Shown here piece by piece: positions 7,978 through 16,549 of a stretch of DNA of 64,000 nucleotides; the first letter of the stretch is position 1, and every line of letters begins with the position of its first letter. Under the pieces are notes generated by a model. The model did not search any database and was not told the DNA's origin. It was given only the letters and a program-made list of their open reading frames with translations. A program made the position numbers and the translations under genes. This stretch comes from Janthinobacterium lividum PAMC 25724 (GTDB lineage Bacteria > Pseudomonadota > Gammaproteobacteria > Burkholderiales > Burkholderiaceae_D), in assembly GCA_000242815.2 (NCBI GenBank), contig AHHB01000026.1, positions 83,164 through 147,163 of the forward strand. The letters run 5' to 3'.

Positions 7978-8945
7978 TCGCGCGCATCCTCAAGTGGCTG
8001 ATGCTGCTGCAGGTATTGGCCGTGCTGGGGTTCGCCTATCTGCTCATGCATGCCTGGGGCGTCGCTTCGCCCGGCATCGCCGTGCTGCTGGCGCTGACCA
8101 TGTTGCTGGCCATGCGTGCGCTGATCGAGGCATACAATTTTCGCCTGAGCCGGCGCCTTGGCAGCCCGGTGCCAGCGCAGTATCAGCTTGGCGTACAGGG
8201 CGCCGCGCGTCTGTTCCTGGGCGAATTGCGCGCCACCTTGTGGACCTCGTCATGGGGCATGCTGCGCCCGCGCCTGCACGCGCCAGACGCCGCCACGGAT
8301 GCTTGCGGTTTGCCGGTGCTGCTGATCCACGGCTATGTCTGCAACCGCGGCTACTGGACGCCACTGAGTCGCCAGTTGGCGCGGGCAGGCATCGCGCATG
8401 ACGCCGTCGACCTGGAGCCCATATTTGCCGATATCGAGGATGTCGTGCCGCAAGTGGCGCGCGCCGTCGAAGCGTTGTGCGTCCGCACGGGCAGCGAGCG
8501 CGTCATCATCGTTGCCCACAGCATGGGCGGCTTGGTGGCGCGCGCCTGGCTGCGCCGCTACGGCGCCGCCCGCGTGGCGCGCATCATCACCATCGGCACG
8601 CCGCACCACGGTACGGTGCTGGCCAATTTGGCGACGGGAACGAATGCACGCCAGATGCGCCGCAGTCATGGCGCACTGGGCGGCGCGCCGCACGCCTGGC
8701 TGGTGCAGCTGGCCGCCAGCGAGACACCGGAACTGCGCGCCTTGATCACCTCGATGTATTCGCATCACGATAATATTGTCGCGCCGCAAACTTCCGCCCA
8801 CTTGCCCGGTGCGCGCAATCTGGCCTACGGCGGCATCGGCCATGTGGCGCTGGCCAGCGATCCGTGCGTGCTGCACCAGCTCTTGGCGGAAATCACTACC
8901 AAGCACGAAGTCGCGCAGCCCCTTTCTTGCGCCCATTTTTCCTGA
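7974..8945 (+). CDS. Lipase-like alpha/beta hydrolase
   Basis: A 323-residue protein whose ATG overlaps the GMC stop (ATGA at 7974-7977). Two hydrophobic segments sit at the N-terminus (about residues 4-25 and 32-48), so it is probably membrane-anchored. The hydrolase core follows: oxyanion-hole region LLIHGYVCNRGYW, nucleophile elbow VAHSMGGLVARAW with the catalytic Ser, and TIGTPHHGTVLANL, typical of triacylglycerol lipases. A late His in YGGIGHVALA is a good candidate for the third catalytic residue. It is the last gene of the Tat subunit-GMC-lipase operon. Confidence 0.8.
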   Translation: MIARILKWLMLLQVLAVLGFAYLLMHAWGVASPGIAVLLALTMLLAMRALIEAYNFRLSRRLGSPVPAQYQLGVQGAARLFLGELRATLWTSSWGMLRPRLHAPDAATDACGLPVLLIHGYVCNRGYWTPLSRQLARAGIAHDAVDLEPIFADIEDVVPQVARAVEALCVRTGSERVIIVAHSMGGLVARAWLRRYGAARVARIITIGTPHHGTVLANLATGTNARQMRRSHGALGGAPHAWLVQLAASETPELRALITSMYSHHDNIVAPQTSAHLPGARNLAYGGIGHVALASDPCVLHQLLAEITTKHEVAQPLSCAHFS

Positions 8946-9246
8946 ATCTTGTTGTGTTTTGTCTGCATGGCGAGACGCTCTCTTTGAACGCTGCTGTTGC
9001 CCGGCTTTAACAGCCCCAGGGCCAGAAAGTGCTGTTTTCCACTGGTGTCCTGTATTAAGCTAGTATTGCGAAGGTGATGACTAGCAATGATTGCCGAGGC
9101 CGTATGCGCCGTTCCGTTCAGATACGCACGTGAGATATTTTGCGTCGATGTATGGCAAAATATTGTAGGATTAGCATGGTGCCGTACAAGCGCAATGATG
9201 AGGGCAGTCACATAATGAGTCTATGCAGTTTTCCTGGGGGTGCTAA
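8946..9246. other. Intergenic region before the hybrid signalling gene
   Basis: About 300 bp with no gene I can support. It contains the ribosome site of the next gene (GGGGG at 9236-9240) and probably its promoter, but no convincing -35/-10 pair. Confidence 0.5.
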
Positions 9247-12200
9247 TTGTCTGCACGTATCCTGATTATCGAAGATAACGCCACCAATATGGAATTGATG
9301 GCGTACCTGCTGCGTGCCTTCGGGTACACGCCGCTGGCCGCCTATGACGGCGAAGAAGGCGTGCGCATGGCGCGCAGCGAATTGCCGGACTTGATCATTT
9401 GCGACGTGCATTTGCCCAAGCTCGATGGCTATGGCGTGGTGGCGCAACTGAAGAAAGACACGCTGCTGTGCAAGATCCCGGCCCTGGCCGTGACGGCGCT
9501 GGCCATGGTGGGCGACCGCGAACGCCTGCTTGAAGCGGGTTTCAATGGGTATATCGGCAAGCCGATCGAGCCGGACCTGTTCGTGGCGGAGCTGGAATCT
9601 TTTTTGCCCGGGGCGCCGTCGACGCCAGTTAAAAACGACATAGCGACCATCTTGATCGTTGACGATCATGTGTTGAACCGTGAATTCCTGACCGCTCTGC
9701 TTGGCTACGGCGGCCACCGCCTGCTGCAGGCGGGGAACGGCGCCGATGCGCTCGAAGTGCTGCGCACCGAGCGGCCGGACCTGATCATCTCCGACATCCT
9801 CATGCCGAACATGGACGGTTACGAATTCGTCACGCGCGTGCATGCCGATCCCGCGCTGAGCGACGTGCCCATCATTTTCTATACTGCCACGTACCGAGAG
9901 CAGGAAGCGATCTTGCTGGCGCAGGCGTGCGGCGTACGCTGGGTGTTGCCCAAGCCGTCCGACCCCGAGCTTATCTTGCGCACGGTCGACGAGGCGCTGG
10001 GACTGCTGCCGGCGTCCCCCCAGGTGTCCGCTGTGCCAGGCGCGGGCGGCGGTGCGGCCTCTCTCGCCACTGGCCAGCTGGCCGACATCGAGCACCAGGT
10101 CAGTGGCTACCTCGACGAAGTCGAGTCCAGCAGTCAGCAGATTTCGCAGTTGGCCAGCCAGCGCGAAGGCCACGCCGCCATGCCCGAAGACCTGAGCATC
10201 ATGACGGAGCGCCTGTCTCGCTCTTTGTCGAGCCTGCAGGCGGTCAGTCTGCGCCTGACGGCCTTGATCGAGCTGGGCATCAAGCTGGGCGAAGAGCGCG
10301 ACCCGCGCGCCTTGATCGAGGCGGGCTGCAAGGTGGCGCAGAATATCTGCGTCTCCAAGTACGCCTGCATAGGCGTACTCGAAGAGGGTGCCGAAAAGCT
10401 CAGTTATTTTTCCTCCTGCGGCGCCGAGAAAAGCCTTGAGTGCATCGCCAGCGCGCCGCGCGCGGGTATCCTGAGCCGCTTGCTGGAACAGCGCCAGCCT
10501 TGCCGTGTGAATGGTTTGAAGGGTGACCCTGGCGCGCTGGGACTGCCCGACACGCATCCGCCCGTGCACTCCTTCCTGGGCGTTGCCATCGCCTCGCGCG
10601 AGCGCAGCCATGGCTGGTTGTACCTGGTCGACAAGCTGGGCGCGAACGAGTTTTCGGAAGTCGACGAGCGGGTCGCTGCCACGGTGGCGGCGCAGATCGC
10701 CGTCGCCTATGACAACCTGCTGCTGTACGAGGAGATCAAGCGCCATCACGAGCAGCTGACCCTGGACATGGCGGCGCGCATCCGCCTCGATGAAGACTTG
10801 CGCCGTTTCCGCCTGGCCATGGATGCCACGGCCGATGCGATTTTCCTCGTTGACCGCGCCGGTATGTGCTTCGTCGATGTCAACCAGACTGCCTGCCGCA
10901 TGTTGGGCTTTGAACGCGAGGATTTCCTGCGCGTGGGGCCGAAGGGCGCGAACGAGGGCGAGATCCAGCTGGAAGAGCTCTACAGCAAGCTGTTGGCGGG
11001 CGACCAGACCGGCCCGATGACGGAATTGCAGCTGCATCGCAAGGATGGCTCGCCGCTGTCGGTGGAAGTGCAGCGGCGCACCCTGCGCTCGGGACAGAGC
11101 TGGATTCTGGTGGCCGTGGCGCGCGACATCACCGAGCGCAAGGATGCCGAGCAGCGCCTGATTAAGCTGGCCCATTTCGATACCTTGACGGGCTTGCCGA
11201 ACCGCAGCCATTTTTATGCCTCACTGACTCATTCGCTGTCTCAGGCGCAGGAGCACCAGTGGGCCGTGGCCGTGCTGTTCATGGACATTGACCGCTTCAA
11301 AAATATCAACGACACCCTGGGCCATGCCATCGGTGATGACCTGCTGCGCCAGTTTTCCAGCCGCCTGGTCGATTGCCTGCGCGTGCGCGATACCATCGGC
11401 CGCTTTGGCGGCGATGAGTTCGCCACCATCCTGGTGCTGCCTGAAGGCGCCCAACACGCCGTGGGCGTGGTCGACAAGATCCGCGAAGCGATGCGCAAGC
11501 CCTTCGACTTGCAGGGGCACGAGGTGACGGTGACGGTGAGTATCGGTATTTCCGTGTTCCCCGAAGACGGCGTCGATGCCGACACCCTGATTCAGTATGC
11601 CGACACGGCCATGTACCGCGCCAAGGATTCCGGGCGCGACGCCTTCCGCTTCTTCACGGCGGAAATGAATGTGCAATCGATGGCGCGGATGGACATGGAA
11701 AATGCCCTGCGGCGTGCCATCGACAATGGGGAATTCGTTTTGTTCTTCCAGCCCAAGGTGAACATCCTCTCGGGGCGCGTCAGCGGCGCCGAGGCGCTGA
11801 TACGCTGGCGTCGTCCCGGCCATGGCATGGTATCGCCGGCCCTGTTCATCCCGCTGCTCGAAGAAACGGGGCTGATCGTGCGCGTCGGTAACTGGGTGCT
11901 TGACGAAGCGTGCAAGAAGATCAGCGAGTGGGGTGCCAGCAGCTTCGGTCCTGTGCACCTGTCGGTGAATGTGTCGGGCATCCAGTTTTTCGTCGGTGGC
12001 CTGGAAGAAGAGGTGCTCAAGGCGATCAGCAAGTACGATATCGCGCCCGATCTGCTGGAACTGGAGCTGACGGAAAGCTCGCTGATGTCGAACGCCGAGG
12101 AAACCATCGCTGTGCTGCGCAACCTGAAGTCGCTCGGCATCCAGATTTCCATCGATGATTTCGGCACCGGCTATTCCAGCCTGGCCTACCTGAAGCGTTT

Positions 12201-12885
12201 CCCCATCGACAAGCTGAAGATCGACATCGCCTTCGTGCGTGAAGTGACCAGCAACCCTGACGACGCGGCCATCGTGCTGGCCATCATCAGCATGGCGCAC
12301 AGCATGAAGCTGGAAGTGATCGCAGAAGGCGTGGAAAACGATGCGCAGCTGGCTTATTTGCGTCGTCATGGCTGCGACGAGATGCAGGGCTATTATTTCA
12401 GTCGGCCCTTGCCACAGGAAGAATTCGAGCAGATGTTGATGGCCGGCAAGCTGCTGCAGGCGCCGCAGGATGCCGATAGCGATGAGCAGCAAACCTTGCT
12501 GATCGTCGACGACGATGTCTTCATGCTCGACGTGCTCAGCGACTTCCTGGCGCAAGACGGCTACCGCATCCTGACGGCGCAGACCGCCGCCGCGGGTTTC
12601 GACATCCTGGCGCGCCTCAAGGTGCAGGTAATCCTGTGCGACCAGTGCATGCCGCTCATGAGCGGCACCGAATTCATGGAGCGGGTCAAGCACCTGTGCC
12701 CCGATACCTTCCGCATCATGTTGTCGGCTTTTGCCGACCTGACGCCCATCATGGCGGCCATCAACCGTGGCGCCGTCGACCGTTTCTATACCAAGCCCTG
12801 GAAAGGCGCCGTGCTGCGCGAGAATATCCGCGAAGGCTTCCGCTTGCACAAGCTGCTGCATGGCCCGGTGAAAGCGGCGGCCTAG
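9247..12885 (+). CDS. REC-REC-GAF-PAS-GGDEF-EAL-REC hybrid cyclic-di-GMP signalling protein
   Basis: A 1212-residue cytoplasmic protein. Domains in order: receiver 1 (about 4-120, phospho-Asp D53), receiver 2 (135-252, D183), GAF (about 335-500), PAS (about 517-640), GGDEF (about 645-805, intact GGDEF at 721-725 with an RVRD inhibitory site just before), EAL (about 815-1070, EAL at 849-851 and the DDFGTGYSSLAYLK loop) and a third receiver (about 1080-1200, D1132, with the FYTKPW ending). Both the synthase and hydrolase signatures look complete, so it may make or degrade cyclic di-GMP depending on input. The start is a TTG: an in-frame TAA directly precedes it and a GGGGG ribosome site lies upstream. 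Phosphorylation must come from a kinase outside this gene. Confidence 0.92.
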   Translation: MSARILIIEDNATNMELMAYLLRAFGYTPLAAYDGEEGVRMARSELPDLIICDVHLPKLDGYGVVAQLKKDTLLCKIPALAVTALAMVGDRERLLEAGFNGYIGKPIEPDLFVAELESFLPGAPSTPVKNDIATILIVDDHVLNREFLTALLGYGGHRLLQAGNGADALEVLRTERPDLIISDILMPNMDGYEFVTRVHADPALSDVPIIFYTATYREQEAILLAQACGVRWVLPKPSDPELILRTVDEALGLLPASPQVSAVPGAGGGAASLATGQLADIEHQVSGYLDEVESSSQQISQLASQREGHAAMPEDLSIMTERLSRSLSSLQAVSLRLTALIELGIKLGEERDPRALIEAGCKVAQNICVSKYACIGVLEEGAEKLSYFSSCGAEKSLECIASAPRAGILSRLLEQRQPCRVNGLKGDPGALGLPDTHPPVHSFLGVAIASRERSHGWLYLVDKLGANEFSEVDERVAATVAAQIAVAYDNLLLYEEIKRHHEQLTLDMAARIRLDEDLRRFRLAMDATADAIFLVDRAGMCFVDVNQTACRMLGFEREDFLRVGPKGANEGEIQLEELYSKLLAGDQTGPMTELQLHRKDGSPLSVEVQRRTLRSGQSWILVAVARDITERKDAEQRLIKLAHFDTLTGLPNRSHFYASLTHSLSQAQEHQWAVAVLFMDIDRFKNINDTLGHAIGDDLLRQFSSRLVDCLRVRDTIGRFGGDEFATILVLPEGAQHAVGVVDKIREAMRKPFDLQGHEVTVTVSIGISVFPEDGVDADTLIQYADTAMYRAKDSGRDAFRFFTAEMNVQSMARMDMENALRRAIDNGEFVLFFQPKVNILSGRVSGAEALIRWRRPGHGMVSPALFIPLLEETGLIVRVGNWVLDEACKKISEWGASSFGPVHLSVNVSGIQFFVGGLEEEVLKAISKYDIAPDLLELELTESSLMSNAEETIAVLRNLKSLGIQISIDDFGTGYSSLAYLKRFPIDKLKIDIAFVREVTSNPDDAAIVLAIISMAHSMKLEVIAEGVENDAQLAYLRRHGCDEMQGYYFSRPLPQEEFEQMLMAGKLLQAPQDADSDEQQTLLIVDDDVFMLDVLSDFLAQDGYRILTAQTAAAGFDILARLKVQVILCDQCMPLMSGTEFMERVKHLCPDTFRIMLSAFADLTPIMAAINRGAVDRFYTKPWKGAVLRENIREGFRLHKLLHGPVKAAA

Positions 12886-13020
12886 GCGCTTGCCACTGCG
12901 TGCGCTGGCGCGCGTTGAGACGCAGTTTTCTATCGCATTAGACGCCCGTCTCTAGTTTTGCTCACTAGAATAAAAATCACCCATGAAGTGGCATGGCCTT
13001 GCAGATGACGGGAGCTGGCG

Positions 13021-13638
13021 ATGGTGAAGAAATTGAAAGAGTTGACGCAAGACCAGGAATTGATGAGTGCGGTGCGTTCGTCCGCGCAGCAGATTTGGCA
13101 AGCGGGCCTCGGTGCCTACGCCAAGGCGCAGGAAGAGGGCGGGCGCGTGTTTTCCAAGCTGGTGAAGGAGGGCTCGCAATTCCAGCGGCGCACCGAAGAC
13201 AAGGTGGGCGATGTCAGCGATAGCGTCAGCAAGCTGGCCGATGGCGTGGGCAAGCAGGCCAGCGGCTCCTGGGACAAGCTGGAACAGGTGTTTGAAGAGC
13301 GCGTGGCGCGTGCCCTGGCCACCATCGGCGTGCCGACGCAAAACGATATCGTCGTACTGCACGCCAAGATCGATGCCTTGAGCTCGCAGGTGGCAGCGCT
13401 GACGGGCAAGGCCGCGCCGGCGCCCAAGTCCAAGCTTGTGCCCAAGCCCGCCGTGAAGGGGGCGCCGAAAGCCATACCGAAAGCGGCCGTCGCCAGGGCT
13501 CCGGCCAAGCTGGCAGCGGTGGCCGCACCGCGCGCCGCAGCCAAGTCTACGAGCAAGCCCACGAGCAAGCCAGTGAGCAAGCCAGTGAGCAAGCCTGTTG
13601 CGACAGCGGCGGCGAAGAAAAAAACAGCGCCCGCCTGA
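13021..13638 (+). CDS. Poly(hydroxyalkanoate) granule-associated phasin, PhaF/PhaI type
   Basis: A 205-residue protein. The N-terminal half has the granule-associated signature (SAVRSSAQQIWQAGLGAYAK, then GGRVFSKLVKEG) and a predicted coiled coil near VVLHAKIDALSSQVAALTG. The C-terminal 70 residues are Lys/Ala/Pro-rich, including repeated SKPVSKPV units, like the histone-H1-like tail of Pseudomonas PhaF, which binds DNA and helps distribute granules. A GGGAG ribosome site precedes the ATG. With the second phasin at 17669 it implies storage of polyhydroxyalkanoate, although no synthase lies in this window. Confidence 0.85.
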   Translation: MVKKLKELTQDQELMSAVRSSAQQIWQAGLGAYAKAQEEGGRVFSKLVKEGSQFQRRTEDKVGDVSDSVSKLADGVGKQASGSWDKLEQVFEERVARALATIGVPTQNDIVVLHAKIDALSSQVAALTGKAAPAPKSKLVPKPAVKGAPKAIPKAAVARAPAKLAAVAAPRAAAKSTSKPTSKPVSKPVSKPVATAAAKKKTAPA

Positions 13639-13682
13639 GTTGGTGCAGCATTGCTCCGGCCGGCGCGTGCGGGCTTTTTTTT
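13629..13682 (+). terminator. Possible intrinsic terminator after the phasin gene
   Basis: GCCCGC overlapping the phasin 3' end can pair with GCGGGC at 13669-13674, which is followed by eight T. The stem is short and the loop is 34 nt, so support is modest. Confidence 0.4.
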
Positions 13683-13776
13683 GCCTGCGTTTTTCGCCGG
13701 TGCCGTGGGGCAGAGTGTTTCATTGCAGCTATCTTAGGTGGTATGCTTGCGGCAGAACACAGAGAGATTGCCCGTT

Positions 13777-14448
13777 ATGCCACAAAAAGTACCACGCCGT
13801 ACCCGCGAACGCATCCTGGAGTTGTCGCTACGTCTGTTTAATGAGTTTGGTGAGCCGAATATCACGACGACCGTGATTGCGGAAGAGATGAATATTTCGC
13901 CGGGAAACCTGTACTACCACTTCCGCAACAAGGACGACATTGTCAATTCGATCTTCGTCCAATTCGAGGCGGAAATCGAACGCATCCTGACCGTGCCTGA
14001 CGGGCGCCGCTCGAATATCGAGGATGTCTGGCTGTACCTGCACCTGATGTTCGAACTGATCTGGCGCTACCGCTTTTTCTATCGCGATCTTAATGATCTG
14101 CTGTCGCGCAACCGCAAGCTGGAATTGCATTTCAAGCTGATCCTGGCGCACAAAATTAAGGTCGCTACGCAGCTGTGCGAAGATTTGCGCAGCGAACAGT
14201 CTTTGGAAGCGTCGGACATGGAAGTGGCTGCCATGGCGACAAATATGGTGGTCGTTGCTACCTACTGGCTGTCGTACGAATATGTGCGCAACCCGCGCAA
14301 GTACAGCGAGCAGCAATCGATGTCCGATGCGCTGGCGCGCGGCTGCTATCAGGTGTTGTCCCTGATCGGGCCGTATCTGCGCAATGAAACGCATTTGCTG
14401 TTTCGCAAACTCTCGGAAGAGTATGTGACCAAACTCAACAACGACTGA
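13777..14448 (+). CDS. TetR/AcrR family transcriptional regulator
   Basis: A 223-residue regulator. The N-terminal helix-turn-helix is clear: RERILELSLRLFNEFGEPN, then TTVIAEEMNISPGNLYYHF, then RNKDDIV. The C-terminal part is an all-helical ligand domain with many aromatic residues (IWRYRFFYRDLNDLL). I chose the ATG at 13777 (MPQKVPRRTRER); the upstream in-frame extension is not family-like. It lies between a phasin gene and a TPR protein on the same strand. Some TetR proteins control phasin genes in Pseudomonas (PhaD), so a role in storage metabolism is possible but not shown. Confidence 0.85.
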   Translation: MPQKVPRRTRERILELSLRLFNEFGEPNITTTVIAEEMNISPGNLYYHFRNKDDIVNSIFVQFEAEIERILTVPDGRRSNIEDVWLYLHLMFELIWRYRFFYRDLNDLLSRNRKLELHFKLILAHKIKVATQLCEDLRSEQSLEASDMEVAAMATNMVVVATYWLSYEYVRNPRKYSEQQSMSDALARGCYQVLSLIGPYLRNETHLLFRKLSEEYVTKLNND

Positions 14449-14496
14449 GCGTGCCGCTGCGGCTAAGCGGCAAGTCGTTATTTACAGGAGACATGT

Positions 14497-15270
14497 ATGG
14501 CTTGGAAACAATTTCCCTATCCTGAAGAAGCATATGTCTACACGCCGCATACGCTGGAGGCAGCCTGGGCGCGCCTGCATGCGGGCGATGTGGAACCGTT
14601 TCCCACGCACCCGGCGCTGGTGCAGGCCTGGCTGGCTTTCCATGCGGGCGACTTCGAGCGCGCCGTGAAGCTGGGCTTGGCCGTCGGCGTGCCCGGCTAT
14701 GCGGTGGCGCATAAGGCGACCTGTATCTATGCCACGCACCTGGAAGTGCAAGATAGCCAGAAACTCGACATGTATGAAGCAGTCGCGGAGCGCTGCGAGC
14801 GCCAGCAAAGCGAGCAGCCCGATAACCCGGCCGGCTACTACTGGCATGCTTATAGTCTGGGCCGCTATGCGCTGGGCACGTCTGTCGTCAAGGCCTTGGC
14901 GCAGGGTATGGGCGCGCGCGTACGTAACAGCCTGGACCGCACGATGACGGTGGCGCCCATGCATGCGGAAGCGCATATCGCGTTTGGAATTTATCATACG
15001 GAAATTATCGATAAGGTCGGCAGCATGATCGGCAGCCTCACCTATGGCGCCAACAAGGAAGATGGCTATCAGCACTTCAAGACGGCGCTGGCCCTGACGC
15101 CGCATTCGGCGCTGGCGCACAGCGAATATGCGCGCGCCTTGAATATGCTTGATGGAAAGAAAAAGCTGGCGGAAGCGCTGGCCCTGTATGAAAAGGCGGC
15201 TCAGTGCGTCGCACTGGACGCCAAGGAACGCCTCGATATCGAGGTGGCTATCGACGAATTGAAAGATTAA
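14497..15270 (+). CDS. Conserved tetratricopeptide-repeat-like protein of unknown function
   Basis: A 257-residue soluble protein with no signal peptide. Helical pairs resembling TPR units are visible (ALVQAWLAFHAGDFERAVKLG near residues 42-62; HFKTALALTPHSALAHSEYA near residues 192-211; EALALYEKAAQC after it). A good ribosome site (CAGGAG) precedes the ATG. The LOG-family gene follows 8 bp downstream, so they probably share a transcript. I do not recognise a specific function; such proteins usually act as scaffolds. Confidence 0.65.
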   Translation: MAWKQFPYPEEAYVYTPHTLEAAWARLHAGDVEPFPTHPALVQAWLAFHAGDFERAVKLGLAVGVPGYAVAHKATCIYATHLEVQDSQKLDMYEAVAERCERQQSEQPDNPAGYYWHAYSLGRYALGTSVVKALAQGMGARVRNSLDRTMTVAPMHAEAHIAFGIYHTEIIDKVGSMIGSLTYGANKEDGYQHFKTALALTPHSALAHSEYARALNMLDGKKKLAEALALYEKAAQCVALDAKERLDIEVAIDELKD

Positions 15271-15278
15271 GGATTACC

Positions 15279-15827
15279 GTGATCAAGGCTTTATGTGTGT
15301 ACTGTGGCGCCAACGCGGGCGTCTCGCCGGACTATGCCGTGGCGGCGCGGGAACTGGCGCGCGTGCTGGTGGCGGAAAATATTTCACTGGTGTATGGGGG
15401 TGGCAAGGTTGGCCTGATGGGTGTGATCGCCGATGAAGTGCTGCGCCTGGGAGGCGAGGTGACGGGCGTGATTCCCACCCAACTGGTCGAACGCGAAGTG
15501 GGTCACACGGGCTTGACGCGCCAGTTCATCGTGAAGGACATGCATGAGCGCAAGGCGATGATGGCCAGCCTGTCCGATGCCTTTATCGCCATGCCCGGCG
15601 GTTATGGCACGCTGGAAGAGCTATTCGAGATGCTCACGTGGGCCCAACTGGGACTGCACGCCAAGCCTATCGGCTTGCTCAATGTCGAGCGTTTTTATGA
15701 TGGCTTGCTGGCCTTCGTGGAAAATGGCAGGCAGCAGGGCTTCATCCGCCCGCAGCACGCAGCTTTCCTGAATGCCGATGCCGATCCGGCAGCGCTGGTA
15801 CAGCGCTTGAAGGATAGCGCACCCTAG
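15279..15827 (+). CDS. LOG family protein (TIGR00730 Rossmann fold), likely nucleotide 5'-monophosphate phosphoribohydrolase
   Basis: A 182-residue protein with the family signatures YGGGKVGLMG (about residues 45-54) and PGGYGTLEELFEMLTW (about 106-121). Characterised members release the free base from cytokinin ribotides or from other nucleotide monophosphates. The start is a GTG (VIKALCVYCGANAG), 8 bp after the TPR gene stop and behind AAGGATT. In-frame codons further upstream overlap the previous gene and are unlikely starts. A terminator follows at 15855. Confidence 0.88.
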   Translation: MIKALCVYCGANAGVSPDYAVAARELARVLVAENISLVYGGGKVGLMGVIADEVLRLGGEVTGVIPTQLVEREVGHTGLTRQFIVKDMHERKAMMASLSDAFIAMPGGYGTLEELFEMLTWAQLGLHAKPIGLLNVERFYDGLLAFVENGRQQGFIRPQHAAFLNADADPAALVQRLKDSAP

Positions 15828-15854
15828 TGTGCGTGCGTCGATGCCAAGCCCGAC

Positions 15855-15887
15855 AGCCATGCCCTGGAAAGCGCATGGCTTTTTTAT
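15855..15887 (+). terminator. Intrinsic terminator after the LOG gene
   Basis: AGCCATG and CATGGCT form a 7-bp stem with a 12-nt loop, followed by TTTTTATT. Confidence 0.7.
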
Positions 15888-16141
15888 TGCCACACGAAAA
15901 TTTTGGACCGGAACACTATTAAAGTTGCCAATTCATCTATAGTGCTTCTCAGTAGACATGTTTTTTTTTGAAATCTAAAATATCTTTTATATACGACGGT
16001 GCCAAGCTAGTGTTGTCCAAAAGACAGATATGTCAGACGTCCGCCGCGGCTCGCCTGAGTTTCCTGCGACAACGTGCAGGTAGTGCAAAGTGCCACAACC
16101 TTGCTGCTTGCCCATCTTGAAAGCATGTTATTTTGAAAGCT
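15888..16141. other. Intergenic, AT-rich upstream region of the PEP-CTERM gene
   Basis: About 250 bp with a marked AT-rich patch near 15955-16000 (a run of ten T, then ATATCTTTTATATAC). It probably carries the promoter of the next gene; no exact -35/-10 pair can be fixed. Confidence 0.45.
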
Positions 16142-16453
16142 ATGACCCTCTTGCGCACGGCTGCCGTCGCTGCCATGCTCGCCGTTGGCGGCGCCCACGC
16201 GCAAACTACCACCATTAACTTCAAGGCGCTGGAGACCTCCGGCATCTTTGCTGCCGTTTTACCCTCCTACTCCGAAGGTGGCTACGATCTGTTGTCGGCA
16301 TCGTGGAAAGAAGGCCTCGTGCATACCTTCCAGGCCGATAATATCGCTGCCAGCGTAAGCGCCGTGCCGGAACCGGCCACATATGGCATGCTGCTGGGCG
16401 GCTTGGGCCTGCTGGCTTTCATGCGCCGCCGCAAGAACGCCGCCTTAACCTGA
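16142..16453 (+). CDS. Very short PEP-CTERM sorting-signal protein
   Basis: A 103-residue exported protein. The N-terminus is a signal peptide (MTLLRTAAVAAMLAVGGAHA). The C-terminus has the full PEP-CTERM signal: VPEPATYGMLLGGLGLLAF then RRRKN. The mature middle is only about 50 residues. It looks like the start of a typical PEP-CTERM exoprotein (INFKALE, LPSYSEGGYDLLS) joined directly to the usual end (ADNIAASVSAVPEP), so an internal deletion is possible. A TTG start 9 bp upstream is also conceivable. Such proteins are processed by exosortase, which is not encoded in this window. Confidence 0.7.
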   Translation: MTLLRTAAVAAMLAVGGAHAQTTTINFKALETSGIFAAVLPSYSEGGYDLLSASWKEGLVHTFQADNIAASVSAVPEPATYGMLLGGLGLLAFMRRRKNAALT

Positions 16454-16493
16454 GCTTGAACTTGAATTGGCGCAGGCGCTGCCAGCGCGCATG

Positions 16494-16524
16494 AAAAAAG
16501 CCGCCGCTGCTTGAGCTGGCGGCT
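16494..16524 (-). terminator. Intrinsic terminator for the minus-strand metallopeptidase gene
   Basis: Read on the minus strand, AGCCGCC pairs with GGCGGCT and is followed by six T (six A on the plus strand at 16494-16499). It lies 25 bp after the stop of the gene ending at 16550. Confidence 0.7.
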
Positions 16525-16549
16525 ATTGCTTACTTGTCGCCACCGGTGC

